Shown here in pieces: positions 8,937 through 18,571 of a stretch of DNA of 64,000 bases. Where the stretch lies: assembly GCF_000194945.1 (NCBI RefSeq), contig NZ_GL878511.1, positions 124,001 through 188,000 on the forward strand. The letters are read 5' to 3'. The notes below the pieces were generated by a model. It was not told the DNA's origin, made no database searches, and saw only the letters and a program-made list of their open reading frames with translations. Position numbers and translations under genes: made by a program. How positions within the stretch are numbered: position 1 is the first letter of the stretch; each line of letters starts with the position of its first letter. The stretch comes from Streptococcus sanguinis SK1 = NCTC 7863. GTDB lineage: Bacteria; Bacillota; Bacilli; Lactobacillales; Streptococcaceae.

Positions 8937-9785
8937 TTACAGCTCCTGCCCCAGATGAGAGCTAGCCTTGCGAAAGTTCAAAGGCGACTGGCCACGCGCC
9001 TTCTTGAAGGCTTTTGAAAAGCTCTGTGTTCCGGCAAAACCTGTCTTACTGGCAATCTCTTCCACCGAAAGCTGACTGCTCGTCAGCAGATCAGCTGCCA
9101 TATTGAGTCGCAAGTCATTGCTGTACTCCTTGATCCCCTTGCCCACTTCATCCTTGAAAAGCCGAGATAGGTAGGAAGGATGCAGAGCCAATTTCTGCGC
9201 CAACTCCTGCACAGATAAACTTTCTGGCAGATGGCTACTCAGCAACTCCAATACCTGCTGGACATAAGGATTGACTCGACGGCTTTCCGTGATTAAGGAT
9301 GTCTGCTTAAGACGTTGAGACAAGAGTTCTAAAAAGCGATAAACTTGCCTTTGCAGAGCCAGTTCAGCTGTTATTCCACTGCCCTCATAAGCCAAACTTT
9401 CAAAGACCAAGGCCTTAAATTCCTGCAAAGAAGTCAGCTCAAAAGACCATTGGCCAGACTGTAAGCCCAGAGCCTGCAGATAAGGAGGCAAGAGACGCCC
9501 ACCCAGTCCCATCCAAACATAAGACCAAGGCTCTTCTCCATCAGCCTGATAAAAGACCGATTGACCCGGTGGCACCACAAAGCCCTGCCCTTCCTGCAAA
9601 TCATAGCGCTGATTGCCCACGGAGTAAGTCCCCCGTCCCTTCAGTACGATGTGAATGACATAAACATCCCGGACAGCCGGCCCAAAGCTATGATGAGCTT
9701 CCGTTTTTGAATAACCACAGAAGGCAAAAAAACAATCTTCTTGGCCAAACTGCATAGACTTAACCAAGGTCAGCGAATGCTCCAT
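8937..9785 (-). CDS. AraC-family regulator of alpha-galactoside use (MsmR/RafR-like)
   Basis: The protein has 282 residues from MEHSLTLVKSM; AAGGAGGAGCTG precedes this ATG, while longer in-frame extensions run back into metF. The N-terminus is a cupin-type effector domain (VIHIVLKGRGTYSVG, GQGFVVPPG). The C-terminal 100 residues form the two AraC helix-turn-helix units (LAQKLALHPSYLSRLFKDE and IASKTGFAGTQSFSKAFKK). It lies directly upstream of aga on the same strand. By family and position it should activate aga with melibiose or raffinose as effector, probably through sites near 8870-8936. Confidence 0.9.
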   Translation of the reverse strand: MEHSLTLVKSMQFGQEDCFFAFCGYSKTEAHHSFGPAVRDVYVIHIVLKGRGTYSVGNQRYDLQEGQGFVVPPGQSVFYQADGEEPWSYVWMGLGGRLLPPYLQALGLQSGQWSFELTSLQEFKALVFESLAYEGSGITAELALQRQVYRFLELLSQRLKQTSLITESRRVNPYVQQVLELLSSHLPESLSVQELAQKLALHPSYLSRLFKDEVGKGIKEYSNDLRLNMAADLLTSSQLSVEEIASKTGFAGTQSFSKAFKKARGQSPLNFRKASSHLGQEL

Positions 9786-9822
9786 CAGCTCCTCCTTAGA
9801 TTTGGATAAAACTTTTACCCTT

Positions 9823-9872
9823 ATTATAAAACAAAAACCACTAAACAGCAACTGAATCTGATTAGTGGTTTC
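9823..9872 (-). promoter_or_regulatory. metF terminator overlapping the AraC-gene promoter
   Basis: Reverse strand: AAACCACTAA pairs with TTTAGTGGTTTTTG, ending metF. A promoter shares the bases: TTGCTG (9846-9851), 17-base gap made of the terminator arm, then TATAAT (9823-9828). Confidence 0.7.
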
Positions 9873-9882
9873 TTCATTCATC

Positions 9883-10761
9883 TTAGAAAGATTGAACGGA
9901 TGGATTATGATTAAAGAGGGCATGGGTAGCCTTGTAGATATGGTAGGCTGTTGCAGCATTATTCATAGTGTAAAGGTGTATGCCCGCCACATCCTGAGTC
10001 ACCAAGTCAACAATTTGATCCACAGCATAAGCCAGACCAGCTGCTCTCAGAGACTCTGGATCATGTTCGTACTTATCCAGAATAGCCCGGAATTTTCTTG
10101 GCAGCTTGATATTCTCGCATGTCTTAAGCAGGCGGAGAGCCTGATTGCGATTGAGAATCGGCATAATCCCAGCATGGATTGGCACTTCAATACCAGCTAA
10201 AATGCACTTGTCCTGAAAATCATAAAAGCGCTCATTATCAAAGAAAAGCTGGGTCACCAGACTAGAACAGCCAGCATCGACCTTTTTCTTCAGATTTTGA
10301 ATATCCGAAATCTGATTTGGCGAATCCGGATGGCCCTCTGGATAGCAAGCTCCGATGATGTCAAAGTGCGGTGCTTCTGTCTTGATGTATTCTATCAAGT
10401 CAGTCGCATAGGTAAAATCATCCTTAGGCGCCACATCTGGAAAAATATCCCCTCGCAAAGCTAAAATCTGATGGACACCAACCCGATCCAAAGACTGCAA
10501 GATATTAGACACCATGTCTTTGGTCAGATAGACCGCGGGTAGGTGAGCAATCGTCGGAATCTGGAGTTCGTTGGCGATGAACTCAGTCAAACGAACCGTC
10601 GTCTCCTCAATGTCAAACTTATTATTGCTGGCTGTCACACTGATAAAGTGAGGAGCCAAATCTTGCATCTCTCTCAATGCCTGAAAAATCTTATCATTGC
10701 CTACTGCCGGATTGGGAGGAAATACTTCAAATGAGAGACTGGGTGTGTGACGACGAACCAT
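9883..10761 (-). CDS. metF: 5,10-methylenetetrahydrofolate reductase
   Basis: This 292-residue flavoenzyme reduces methylene-THF to methyl-THF, the methyl donor for MetE. Visible family motifs are SLSFEVFPP near the start, FISVTASNN, HLPAVYLTKD, ILALRGD and the TQLFFDNERFY substrate region. The start at 10761 (MVRRHTPSL) fits the family N-terminus and has AAAGGAAC about 10 bases upstream; a TTG further up lies inside that site. It follows metE by 137 bases on the same strand, with a hairpin but no T-run between, so it is probably cotranscribed from the MET-box promoter. Confidence 0.95.
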   Translation of the reverse strand: MVRRHTPSLSFEVFPPNPAVGNDKIFQALREMQDLAPHFISVTASNNKFDIEETTVRLTEFIANELQIPTIAHLPAVYLTKDMVSNILQSLDRVGVHQILALRGDIFPDVAPKDDFTYATDLIEYIKTEAPHFDIIGACYPEGHPDSPNQISDIQNLKKKVDAGCSSLVTQLFFDNERFYDFQDKCILAGIEVPIHAGIMPILNRNQALRLLKTCENIKLPRKFRAILDKYEHDPESLRAAGLAYAVDQIVDLVTQDVAGIHLYTMNNAATAYHIYKATHALFNHNPSVQSF

Positions 10762-10802
10762 ATAACAAAAAGTTCCTTTCAATGATGGTAGTGATAGCCG
10801 AG

Positions 10803-10837
10803 GACAATCCTAGAAGAATAGCTCCTGCAGGATTGTC
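10803..10837 (-). other. Inverted repeat in the metE-metF spacer
   Basis: GACAATCCT and its perfect complement AGGATTGTC enclose 17 bases. No T-run follows on either strand, so it is more likely an RNA processing or stability hairpin than a terminator. Confidence 0.55.
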
Positions 10838-10898
10838 AGCTCTGCTTCAATTTTAGTATGTTCCTCCATCAAGATCAACTTTTGAGGTTCAAGGAGGA

Positions 10899-13151
10899 TT
10901 ATTTCAGGTGTTGTCTAGCTGCTTTAGCTGCTTCTACTAAGCGCTCCAAGCTAGCTTTAGTTTCTGGGATACCACGAGTTTTAAGACCACAGTCAGGGTT
11001 GATCCAGACCTTGCTGCTTGGCACCTTAGCCAAGATAGCTTCAATCGTATGGTCAATTTCTCCTTCGTTTGGCACACGCGGTGAGTGGATATCGTAAACT
11101 CCAGGCCCCACTTCTGTCTGGAAGTTCTTAGCCTTGAGCTCATCCAGGATTTCCAAGTTAGAGCGGCTAGCTTCAAAGGAAATCACGTCCGCATCCATGT
11201 TGTCGATAGCAGGGATGATATCGGTAAATTCTGAGTAACACATGTGAGTGTGGATTTGCGTATCTGGCGCTACTGTTGAGTGTACCAAGCGGAAGGCTGG
11301 AATTGCCCAGTCAAGGTAGTCTTCGTACCAGTCGCTGCGACGGAGTGGCAATTTCTCACGAAGAGCAGCCTCGTCGATTTGGATAATCTTCACGCCCGCA
11401 GCTTCAAGATCAAGTACTTCATCCTTGATAGCAAGTGCGATTTGAAGAGTAGAATCCTTGATAGAGATGTCTTCACGTGGGAATGACCAGTTGAGGATGG
11501 TAACAGGTCCAGTCAGCATACCTTTAACAGGTTTGTCAGTACGGCTTTGTGCGTAGCTAGACCATTTAACAGTGATTGGGTTGAGACGAGTCACATCACC
11601 CCAGATGATTGGTGGTTTGACCCCACGCATACCGTATGATTGTACCCAACCATTTTTAGAGAAGAGGTAGCCTGACAGATTTTGACCGAAGTACTCAACC
11701 ATGTCATTACGCTCGAATTCACCGTGCACCAGCACGTCAAATCCGACTTCTTCTTGCCACTTGATCCATTCATCGATCTGCTCAGCTAAGAACTTGTCAT
11801 AGTCTTCTGCTGACAGCTCACCCTTGCGGAAGGCCAAACGTTTAGCACGGACTTCCTTAGTTTGAGGGAAGGAGCCAATTGTTGTAGTTGGCAACGGTGG
11901 CAGATTGAGTGTCTTGTGCTGGATTTCCTCACGTTCTGCAAAGGCTGGCAAACGAGTGTAGTCAGCGTCTGTCAAAACAGCAATCCGCGCACGAAGTTCT
12001 GCATTTTCACCAACACGTTCAGTCGCAAAGAGTTCTTTGTTAGCAGCAAGTGCTTCTGCACCGCTGCCATTGCGGATAGCATCCAAGTCACGGATTTCAT
12101 CCAATTTTTCCACCGCAAAGGCAAAGTGGTTCAAGATTGCTGGTTCAAATTCTTCATTAGCCGTTGTAAATGGCACATGGAGAAGTGAGCATGAGCTTGT
12201 CAACACAAGATTTTCAGCTGGGATTTGCTCAAGAACAGCCAAGCTCTTTTCATAGTTATTGCGCCAGATGTTTTTACCATTGACAATCCCTGCATAGAGA
12301 GTCTTGTCAGCTGGGAAGCCACCTTTGACAAGTTCAAGTGTTTTCTTGCCTTCGACAAAGTCCAAACCAATCGCATCTACTGGCAACTCTACAAGATCTG
12401 CATAGATGTCACGAACGTCACCAAAGTAGGTTTGAACCAAGACTTCCAAGCCTTTCTTATCCGCCAGAAGTTTCTTATAAAGATCTAAAAAGAGGGCTTT
12501 TTCTTCTGCTGACAGATCCTTGACCAGACTTGGCTCATCCAGCTGGATGCGCTCTGCGCCCAGCTCTGCTAATTTTGCAAAGACTTCTTGATAAGCTACA
12601 ACTAGTGCATCTACAAAGTCAGCCGGCGCTACACCGTCTTCAAAGTCAGATACCTGCAGGAGAGTGAATGGGCCGACCACAACAGGACGGGTTACCAAGC
12701 CCAACTCTTTAGCTTCTGCAAATTCATCAAAAATCTTATGCCCAGCCAGCTTGACTTGGGTTTCTTTTTCAAATTTAGGAACGATATAGTGGTAGTTGGT
12801 GTTGAACCATTTCTTCATCGGAAGAGCACGGACATCCCCTTTTTCGCCCTGATAGCCACGAGCCAAGGCAAAATAACGCTCCAAGTCAGTCAGCTCCAAG
12901 CCTTGCACAGATGATGGTACTACGTTAAAGAGAAAGGCCGCATCCAGCACATTGTCATAGTGAGAAAAATCATTTGATGGAATCTCAGAAATTCCTTTTT
13001 CCTTAACAATATTCCAATGCTTAGCACGGAGCTCCTTAGCTGCAGCCAGAAGCTCTTCTGCTGAGATTTCATGTCTAAAGTATTTTTCAGTTGTAAATTT
13101 CAATTCGCGGAATTCACCCAAACGTGGGAAACCAATAATAGTCGTTGACAT
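10899..13151 (-). CDS. metE: Cobalamin-independent methionine synthase
   Basis: This 750-residue cytoplasmic enzyme transfers the methyl group of methyl-THF (triglutamate) to homocysteine. The two-barrel architecture is complete. The C-terminal zinc site is visible as HTHMCYSEF (His and Cys) and [10 protein letters not shown] (Cys), with TTIGSFPQT opening the second half. GGAGGACG precedes the ATG. The gene heads a metE-metF unit with a MET-box upstream, so it is expected to be activated by MetR/MtaR and switched off when methionine is plentiful. Confidence 0.97.
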   Translation of the reverse strand: MSTTIIGFPRLGEFRELKFTTEKYFRHEISAEELLAAAKELRAKHWNIVKEKGISEIPSNDFSHYDNVLDAAFLFNVVPSSVQGLELTDLERYFALARGYQGEKGDVRALPMKKWFNTNYHYIVPKFEKETQVKLAGHKIFDEFAEAKELGLVTRPVVVGPFTLLQVSDFEDGVAPADFVDALVVAYQEVFAKLAELGAERIQLDEPSLVKDLSAEEKALFLDLYKKLLADKKGLEVLVQTYFGDVRDIYADLVELPVDAIGLDFVEGKKTLELVKGGFPADKTLYAGIVNGKNIWRNNYEKSLAVLEQIPAENLVLTSSCSLLHVPFTTANEEFEPAILNHFAFAVEKLDEIRDLDAIRNGSGAEALAANKELFATERVGENAELRARIAVLTDADYTRLPAFAEREEIQHKTLNLPPLPTTTIGSFPQTKEVRAKRLAFRKGELSAEDYDKFLAEQIDEWIKWQEEVGFDVLVHGEFERNDMVEYFGQNLSGYLFSKNGWVQSYGMRGVKPPIIWGDVTRLNPITVKWSSYAQSRTDKPVKGMLTGPVTILNWSFPREDISIKDSTLQIALAIKDEVLDLEAAGVKIIQIDEAALREKLPLRRSDWYEDYLDWAIPAFRLVHSTVAPDTQIHTHMCYSEFTDIIPAIDNMDADVISFEASRSNLEILDELKAKNFQTEVGPGVYDIHSPRVPNEGEIDHTIEAILAKVPSSKVWINPDCGLKTRGIPETKASLERLVEAAKAARQHLK

Positions 13152-13231
13152 AAACGTCCTCCAAAATTTTTCTTGATTTTATCTTATCAGAAAATCTCCC
13201 CTCTGTATAATTGGAATTTTCCAGAGTTTGA

Positions 13232-13248
13232 TATAGCCTAAAACTATA
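13232..13248 (-). promoter_or_regulatory. MET-box upstream of metE
   Basis: TATAGCCTAAAACTATA is a 17-bp near-palindrome of the streptococcal MET-box type (TATAGTTTnAAACTATA). It lies about 80 bases before the metE start, just upstream of a weak promoter with TATACA as -10, as expected for a LysR-type activator site. Confidence 0.8.
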
Positions 13249-13340
13249 ACCTGGTTCTCTATACAACCATAAAAGCTTATTTTTCAACTTCCATTGATTA
13301 AGATTATTGTTTGCTATAGGTAGAAGTTATGTCCTTGGAA

Positions 13341-13376
13341 AAAGAAAAACCAGCGAGAATAAACTCTCGTTGGTTT
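13341..13376 (-). terminator. Terminator of the 13391-14374 gene
   Basis: Reverse strand: AACCAACGAGA and its near-complement close a hairpin followed by TTTTTCTTTTT. Confidence 0.85.
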
Positions 13377-13390
13377 CCATAATATCTTTT

Positions 13391-14374
13391 TTAGTCTGCT
13401 TCATGATACAGCTTTTTAGCCTTTTCAATATCATAGTATCGGTCAAACTCTTCTTTGGAGTTGACGATATGTTTTTGACTGTCAATAGAAAGTTCTGAGG
13501 GAATGTTTACAGCTTCATATACATTCACCGTAGACGGCAAAAATAAGCTGTAGACGGTTGCCTCACGCTCAAATTGCACTGCACTATTTTTAGAATTCAA
13601 AATAAATACAGTCGCATTTCCTTTTTCTAAGAGCTTATAGGGCTTTGAGCTCTTCGCAAACTGAGTCTGTTCCAAAAAAGCTTTATCTATCGAGAACTCC
13701 CCACCAACAGAAACAGTTTTAATACCATTAGCTTTATCATCCCAAGATGTTGATGTTGTTACTCCCAACTTTCTGTTAAAGTCTTGAGCTAGAATTTCAT
13801 TTTCCTCAATCTTCTTATTTTGCAAATTAAGAAAAAGTGGTTTAGTATTTTGATAATTCTTTAAATCCCGTATCTGAATCTTTAAATATTCCTGTCCTTT
13901 CCAAGTATAAATATCCCCTAGCTCTGCTGGTATATAATCCACATTGTAATCTTCTACCACCTTGTAAAGATCCAATTCCGTCTCCTCCTCAAGCTTCATG
14001 CCCTTAACTTGGTAAATACTCAAAGTCCAGTAAGCTCCATCAATTGGCCGCTCCTGTAAATAATAAGGAGTATCTTTTAATTTCATATTCTGACGCAATA
14101 TATATCGAGAACCTACACGAGTATTTTGTACAAATCCGTAATTCCCAAACTCTTCCATTTTTTTGTCTTCTTCCGGAGTCATTGAAGTCCAATGGACAAT
14201 AGCGCCTGCACCATCCGCAATGATTTCATAATTATCAATTTCAGCTTTACCAGTATACTGGCTGTACTGCCCATAGTATTGTTCATTATAGTAACGATAG
14301 AGAGTCCAAGATACCAAAGATAAACCTGCTAACACTAGCAGTGTAATAAGACTCTTTGTTTTACTCCATTTCAT
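13391..14374 (-). CDS. Hypothetical single-pass membrane protein
   Basis: This 327-residue protein has one N-terminal helix at about residues 9-27 and a large extracytoplasmic domain with many Tyr, Lys and Glu. ATAGGAGC precedes the ATG. I recognise no family; the layout is like that of the small proteins at the start of the window. It sits 40 bases downstream of the PerM-family gene on the same strand and may be cotranscribed with it. A strong terminator follows, separating it from metE. Confidence 0.75.
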   Translation of the reverse strand: MKWSKTKSLITLLVLAGLSLVSWTLYRYYNEQYYGQYSQYTGKAEIDNYEIIADGAGAIVHWTSMTPEEDKKMEEFGNYGFVQNTRVGSRYILRQNMKLKDTPYYLQERPIDGAYWTLSIYQVKGMKLEEETELDLYKVVEDYNVDYIPAELGDIYTWKGQEYLKIQIRDLKNYQNTKPLFLNLQNKKIEENEILAQDFNRKLGVTTSTSWDDKANGIKTVSVGGEFSIDKAFLEQTQFAKSSKPYKLLEKGNATVFILNSKNSAVQFEREATVYSLFLPSTVNVYEAVNIPSELSIDSQKHIVNSKEEFDRYYDIEKAKKLYHEAD

Positions 14375-14413
14375 AATTAAGCTCCTATTTTTGTAAATTT
14401 ATCGTCTAAGAAA

Positions 14414-15511
14414 TTAGGCAACTTCTTCACTTTCATTCCTCTCCTCCTTCTCCACAACAAACTCTCTAACCAAGCGGTAGATAACTGCAAAGATAGGCGT
14501 GAAGAAAATCATGCCGACCAAGCCAAAGAGGTTGCCCCCAATCAGGGCGGCGGCTAGGGTAAAGAGAGTTGGGAGACCAACGGACTGACCTACCACGCGC
14601 GGATAGATGACATTCCCCTCAATCAGCTGCACTCCTTGAAAGACTGCGATAGAAAGGAGGGCTTTCCAAGGGCTGTCGGTAAAGATAAAGATAGCACCTA
14701 GAGCACATGCTGAGAATGGCCCGATGTAGGGAATGAAAGAGAGCACTCCGGCCAGAACTCCTGTCAAGGCCGCGTAAGGCAAGCCTGTCAGAGAGTAGGC
14801 GATAAAGACTAAAATCCCAACAATGACAGCCTCTATCATCTGACCCATCAGAAACTTATCATAGGTCTCAACAATGACAGAACCGACATAGGATAGGCGT
14901 TTCACAGCCTTCTCAGGAAGCAGAACCTGTAAGAGACGGCTAGTAATTGTCTGCAAATGCTCCTTGCTGCTCAAGAAGGCAAACATGAGAAAGATAGACA
15001 TGATGACAGAGAAGAAATTGCCAAAGATAGCAGAGATATTGCCCGTCAGACTGCCCAGAAGAGAAATAGCTCGGTTGACAATGTCACTGTTTTGCAGCTG
15101 CTTGGTCAAATCTTTCAGCTGACTAGAGGAAAGCAAGCCAGACTGCTGCAGCCACTTGGCTACCTGAGGCGCTACCTTTCCGATTGTCGCACTCAGCTGA
15201 TTGACCGCTGTGGTCAGAGTCGGCACGACAATAGAAACAATCCCCGTCATAATGAGAACTAAAATCAGAACCTCTAAAATTAAGGCCAAACCGCGCTGCA
15301 ACTTCTGAGGGACTCGGCATTTGTCCAAGAGGTCTTCCAGCTTTTTCATCGGGACATTAAAGATGAAGGCTAGGACACCACCCAATATAATGGGTGAAAA
15401 AACCGAAGTTAGACTCTGCAGGCCAGACCAGATGTTCCCAATATAGAGAACCAGAGCCAGAGCAAGCGCCGCAAAGACGATTAGTTTATAAGATTCATTT
15501 ATTTTTTTCAT
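14414..15511 (-). CDS. AI-2E / PerM-family membrane protein
   Basis: The 365-residue protein has about eight hydrophobic segments and the family pattern: paired N-terminal helices, a soluble amphipathic central region (about residues 80-150), then PYIGPFSACALGA and the C-terminal helices. Members are described as putative transporters, some for autoinducer-2 and some for Na+/H+ exchange, so the name should not be read as function. AAAAGGAAGCC precedes the start. It is transcribed away from pabB and may share a transcript with the 13391-14374 gene. Confidence 0.88.
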   Translation of the reverse strand: MKKINESYKLIVFAALALALVLYIGNIWSGLQSLTSVFSPIILGGVLAFIFNVPMKKLEDLLDKCRVPQKLQRGLALILEVLILVLIMTGIVSIVVPTLTTAVNQLSATIGKVAPQVAKWLQQSGLLSSSQLKDLTKQLQNSDIVNRAISLLGSLTGNISAIFGNFFSVIMSIFLMFAFLSSKEHLQTITSRLLQVLLPEKAVKRLSYVGSVIVETYDKFLMGQMIEAVIVGILVFIAYSLTGLPYAALTGVLAGVLSFIPYIGPFSACALGAIFIFTDSPWKALLSIAVFQGVQLIEGNVIYPRVVGQSVGLPTLFTLAAALIGGNLFGLVGMIFFTPIFAVIYRLVREFVVEKEERNESEEVA

Positions 15512-15587
15512 AAGGCTTCCTTTTAAGGTTTTATCATTTCCTTATTTTATCATAATTTTCAAGGCCTTTCGAGCAGGAGGAAATGGC

Positions 15588-15959
15588 TTAGTCAGCTTTG
15601 TCTTCACTTTTAATTTTTTGAAAATCTTGAAGATAGAGGACCCCAGCTCCTATAGACAAAAGGCCTGCAAAGATAGCTAGAAAAGGAATAAATCCCATGA
15701 TAGATGCAAAAAGCAGCATCTGATGATTCATCTTATTGACCCTAGAGTCCCCACTATAATGAGACATACCAGCTAAGGAAAGTATCAACAAGAAAACATT
15801 AATTAGCAGAATCAGAAGTGCCCATATGTAATTTTCAATGAAGCTACCAATCAAATCAACAAACTCAAAACTCGATCTTTGTAAAGAAAAATACATGATA
15901 AGAATTCCCGCTATAATACTTGCAACCCCATTTACCAATAACAATTTATTCGACTTCAT
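15588..15959 (-). CDS. Small membrane protein, unknown
   Basis: This 123-residue protein has four predicted helices (about residues 7-25, 40-63, 79-95 and 96-110) and a charged C-terminal tail. I recognise no family. A ribosome binding site is weak (AAAGAATGAGATTTCT). It lies upstream of the PerM-family gene with a 76-base gap on the same strand. Confidence 0.65.
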   Translation of the reverse strand: MKSNKLLLVNGVASIIAGILIMYFSLQRSSFEFVDLIGSFIENYIWALLILLINVFLLILSLAGMSHYSGDSRVNKMNHQMLLFASIMGFIPFLAIFAGLLSIGAGVLYLQDFQKIKSEDKAD

Positions 15960-16091
15960 AGAAATCTCATTCTTTCTTTTTTTAACATAGTATACCTAGC
16001 CACTTTCTAATCTGTCAACCATTATAAAAGAATGATTGTCACATCCGATAAATCCTTTTTCATTCAAATTATCTTATGATAAAATAACTTT

Positions 16092-17822
16092 ATGCACAAG
16101 AAAACGATTATTGATTTTAAGCAGTTGGGCCAACGCCTGATTTTTACGAATCCCATCAAGGAGCTAAAGACTCGCCGTCTTGACCAAGTGGAAGAACTTT
16201 TGACAGAGATTGAGGGCTGGCAGGAGAAAGGATACTATGCTGTCGGCTATGTCAGCTATGAAGCAGCTCCAGCCTTCGAGGAAAAGTTCCAGGTTCATCA
16301 GGCTCCGCTCCAGAAGGAATACCTCCTCTACTTTACTATCCACGATAAGACCGAGCAGGCTGCCATTCCCTTGACCTATGAGGAAGTGGAAATGCCAGCG
16401 GCTTGGCAGGGGCTGACTTCTGAGCAAGAGTACCAGAAGGCTATTGAGATCATTCATCATCATATCCGCCAGGGCGATACCTATCAGGTCAACTACACGG
16501 TGCAGCTGTGTGCAGAGCTCAATCCTGAGGATAGCTTGGCTATTTACAACAGGCTGGTTGTTGAGCAAAATGCGGCCTACAATGCTTATGTAGAGCATGA
16601 CGAGACTGCCATTTTATCCATCAGTCCTGAACTCTTTTTCGAGGAGCAGCGAGGTCAACTGACCACTCGTCCTATGAAAGGAACCACCAATCGGGGACTG
16701 ACCTTAGAGCAGGATAGAGAACAGGCTGCATGGTTGGCTCAGGATTCTAAAAACCGAGCAGAAAATATGATGATTGTCGATTTGCTCCGCAATGACATGA
16801 ACCGTATTTCTAAGACGGGCAGCGAGCGGGTTGAGCGCCTCTGCAGCGTCGAGCAATACTCTACAGTCTGGCAGATGACCTCTACCATTAAAAGCCAGCT
16901 GAATGAAGGAATGGGATTGGCAGGGCTTTTCAAGGCGCTCTTTCCTTGCGGATCCATCACAGGCGCTCCTAAGATTTCGACCATGGCTATCATCAAGGCG
17001 ACAGAAAAAGCTGCCCGCGGTGTCTACTGCGGTACAGTCGGCATTTGCCTGCCAGACCAGAGACGGATTTTTAACGTCGCCATCCGCACCATTCAGCTGG
17101 AGGGAAAAAAAGCCATCTACGGCGTTGGCGGCGGAATCACTTGGGACAGCACGTGGAAATCTGAATACATCGAAACCCAGCAAAAATCTGCCGTCCTCTA
17201 TCGGAAAAATCCGCGATTCGACCTGATTTCTACAGGAAAAGTGACGGACGGAAAGCTAACCTGGCAAGAACAACATCTGCAAAGACTGACAGAAGCAGCC
17301 AGCTACTTCGCCTATCCTTTCGACCAAGACAAACTGAAGCAAAAGTTAGAAGAAACCTGCGCTCAGCTGGATAAAGGGCAGGATTACAGGCTGCGTATAG
17401 CTCTTAAAAAAGACGGTAGTATTAGCCTAGAAACAGCTCCTCTGCTGCCATTACCAGAAACTTTTAAAAAGGCAAAATTAGTTCAGCAAACAGCCAACTT
17501 GGCCCAGCCTTTTACCTATTTCAAAACTAGCTATCGGCCCCATCTGACCTTGGAACAGCAAGAACAGATTTACTACAATGCTCAAGGGCAACTGCTGGAA
17601 ACCTCTATCGGAAATCTGCTGCTGGAGCTAGACGGCAAGCTCTACACACCTCCAGCTGAACTTGGCCTACTCAAGGGTATCTACCGTCAGCAGCTACTGG
17701 ATAAGGGTCGAGCTACTGAGAAGATTCTGACTCTGGCCGATTTGGATCAGGCTGAGAAAATCTACGCCTGCAATGCAGTCAGAGGACTGTACGAGCTGGA
17801 AATTGATAAAGGAGAGCTCTGA
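16092..17822 (+). CDS. pabB: Fused aminodeoxychorismate synthase component I / 4-amino-4-deoxychorismate lyase
   Basis: This 576-residue protein makes p-aminobenzoate for folate. Residues about 80-370 are the chorismate-binding domain (DTYQVNYT, TRPMKGTTNRG, CGSITGAPK, GVGGGITWDS). Residues about 375-570 are a PabC-like PLP lyase domain, with KTSYRPHL holding the probable Schiff-base lysine. The glutaminase partner PabA is not in the window. No Shine-Dalgarno is visible before the ATG. A TATGAT -10 at 16075-16080 would start the mRNA only a few bases upstream, so the message may be leaderless. The N-terminus (MHKKTIIDFK) matches what I recall of streptococcal PabB. Confidence 0.93.
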   Translation: MHKKTIIDFKQLGQRLIFTNPIKELKTRRLDQVEELLTEIEGWQEKGYYAVGYVSYEAAPAFEEKFQVHQAPLQKEYLLYFTIHDKTEQAAIPLTYEEVEMPAAWQGLTSEQEYQKAIEIIHHHIRQGDTYQVNYTVQLCAELNPEDSLAIYNRLVVEQNAAYNAYVEHDETAILSISPELFFEEQRGQLTTRPMKGTTNRGLTLEQDREQAAWLAQDSKNRAENMMIVDLLRNDMNRISKTGSERVERLCSVEQYSTVWQMTSTIKSQLNEGMGLAGLFKALFPCGSITGAPKISTMAIIKATEKAARGVYCGTVGICLPDQRRIFNVAIRTIQLEGKKAIYGVGGGITWDSTWKSEYIETQQKSAVLYRKNPRFDLISTGKVTDGKLTWQEQHLQRLTEAASYFAYPFDQDKLKQKLEETCAQLDKGQDYRLRIALKKDGSISLETAPLLPLPETFKKAKLVQQTANLAQPFTYFKTSYRPHLTLEQQEQIYYNAQGQLLETSIGNLLLELDGKLYTPPAELGLLKGIYRQQLLDKGRATEKILTLADLDQAEKIYACNAVRGLYELEIDKGEL

Positions 17823-17823
17823 C

Positions 17824-18438
17824 ATGAAAGTTATCTTTCTGCACGGACTAGGGCAAGATGCGCATTCTTGGAAGAAAGTTCAAGAAGCCCTAGCCAATGT
17901 CCCAACGGAGTCGCTGGCTCTTTTTCTGAAGGGCAATGAAAGTTACCAAGACATTCGACAAGCAACCCTCCAGCACCTTCAAGCTGAAGAACAGCCTTTT
18001 ATCTTAGTCGGTTTGTCACTCGGTGGCCTGCTGGCACTGGACCTTTCTGACCAAACTCTTCCTCATCTAAAGGGCTTGATTTTATCCGGGACTCAATACA
18101 ATTTAGCAGATAATTTTCTCTACAGACTGCAGATTCTCGTCTTTAAACTGATGCCCAAAAGTGTCTTCACCAAGCAAGGAGCCGATAAAAGCCAGATGAT
18201 ACGGATTTTGGCCGAGCTACGAAAGGTAAATCTCACTGATAAAATTAAGAAAATCAAGCTCCCGAGCCTGATTCTTTGCGGCAGCAAAGACAAACCCAAT
18301 CTAAAGGCTGCCTATGAGCTTAACAAGCTGCTGAAAGGTTCTCAGCTTCGCATTATAGAAAAGGGCGGCCATACTCTGAATAGCCAAGCGCCAACAACAT
18401 TTGCTCAAATAATAAAGAAATTCCTAAATAAGTTCTGA
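17824..18438 (+). CDS. Alpha/beta hydrolase
   Basis: This 204-residue protein starts one base after the pabB stop, with AAAGGAGAG 8 bases upstream, so the two are coupled. It has the oxyanion HGLGQ, the nucleophile elbow GLSLGG (Ser), an Asp in LCGSKDKPN and the final catalytic His in GGHTLN, a full Ser-Asp-His triad. No signal peptide. The substrate is unknown; similar small hydrolases act on short esters. The pabB link may be only transcriptional. Confidence 0.88.
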   Translation: MKVIFLHGLGQDAHSWKKVQEALANVPTESLALFLKGNESYQDIRQATLQHLQAEEQPFILVGLSLGGLLALDLSDQTLPHLKGLILSGTQYNLADNFLYRLQILVFKLMPKSVFTKQGADKSQMIRILAELRKVNLTDKIKKIKLPSLILCGSKDKPNLKAAYELNKLLKGSQLRIIEKGGHTLNSQAPTTFAQIIKKFLNKF

Positions 18439-18466
18439 CCCTTTTACAAGACAAACCAAAAACTTT

Positions 18467-18517
18467 AGAAATATTTGAGAAATTCTTTATAAATATTTGA
18501 AGGTTTGGCGCTATACT
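18467..18517 (+). promoter_or_regulatory. Repeat-type regulated promoter 1 (ABC module 1)
   Basis: Three 11-bp direct repeats: AGAAATATTTG (18467), AGAAATTCTTT (18478), ATAAATATTTG (18489). A 12-base gap leads to TATACT at 18512-18517. No -35 consensus. The same design precedes three other units in this island. Confidence 0.85.
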
Positions 18518-18571
18518 AATTAATAAGAAGAGGAGTTTTCTCTCCTAACATCATGAAAAGGAGACTTGATC

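Noticed and set aside
14414..15511. AI-2E family label as evidence for quorum-sensing export
   Set aside because: The family is functionally mixed and no luxS or lsr genes are in the window.
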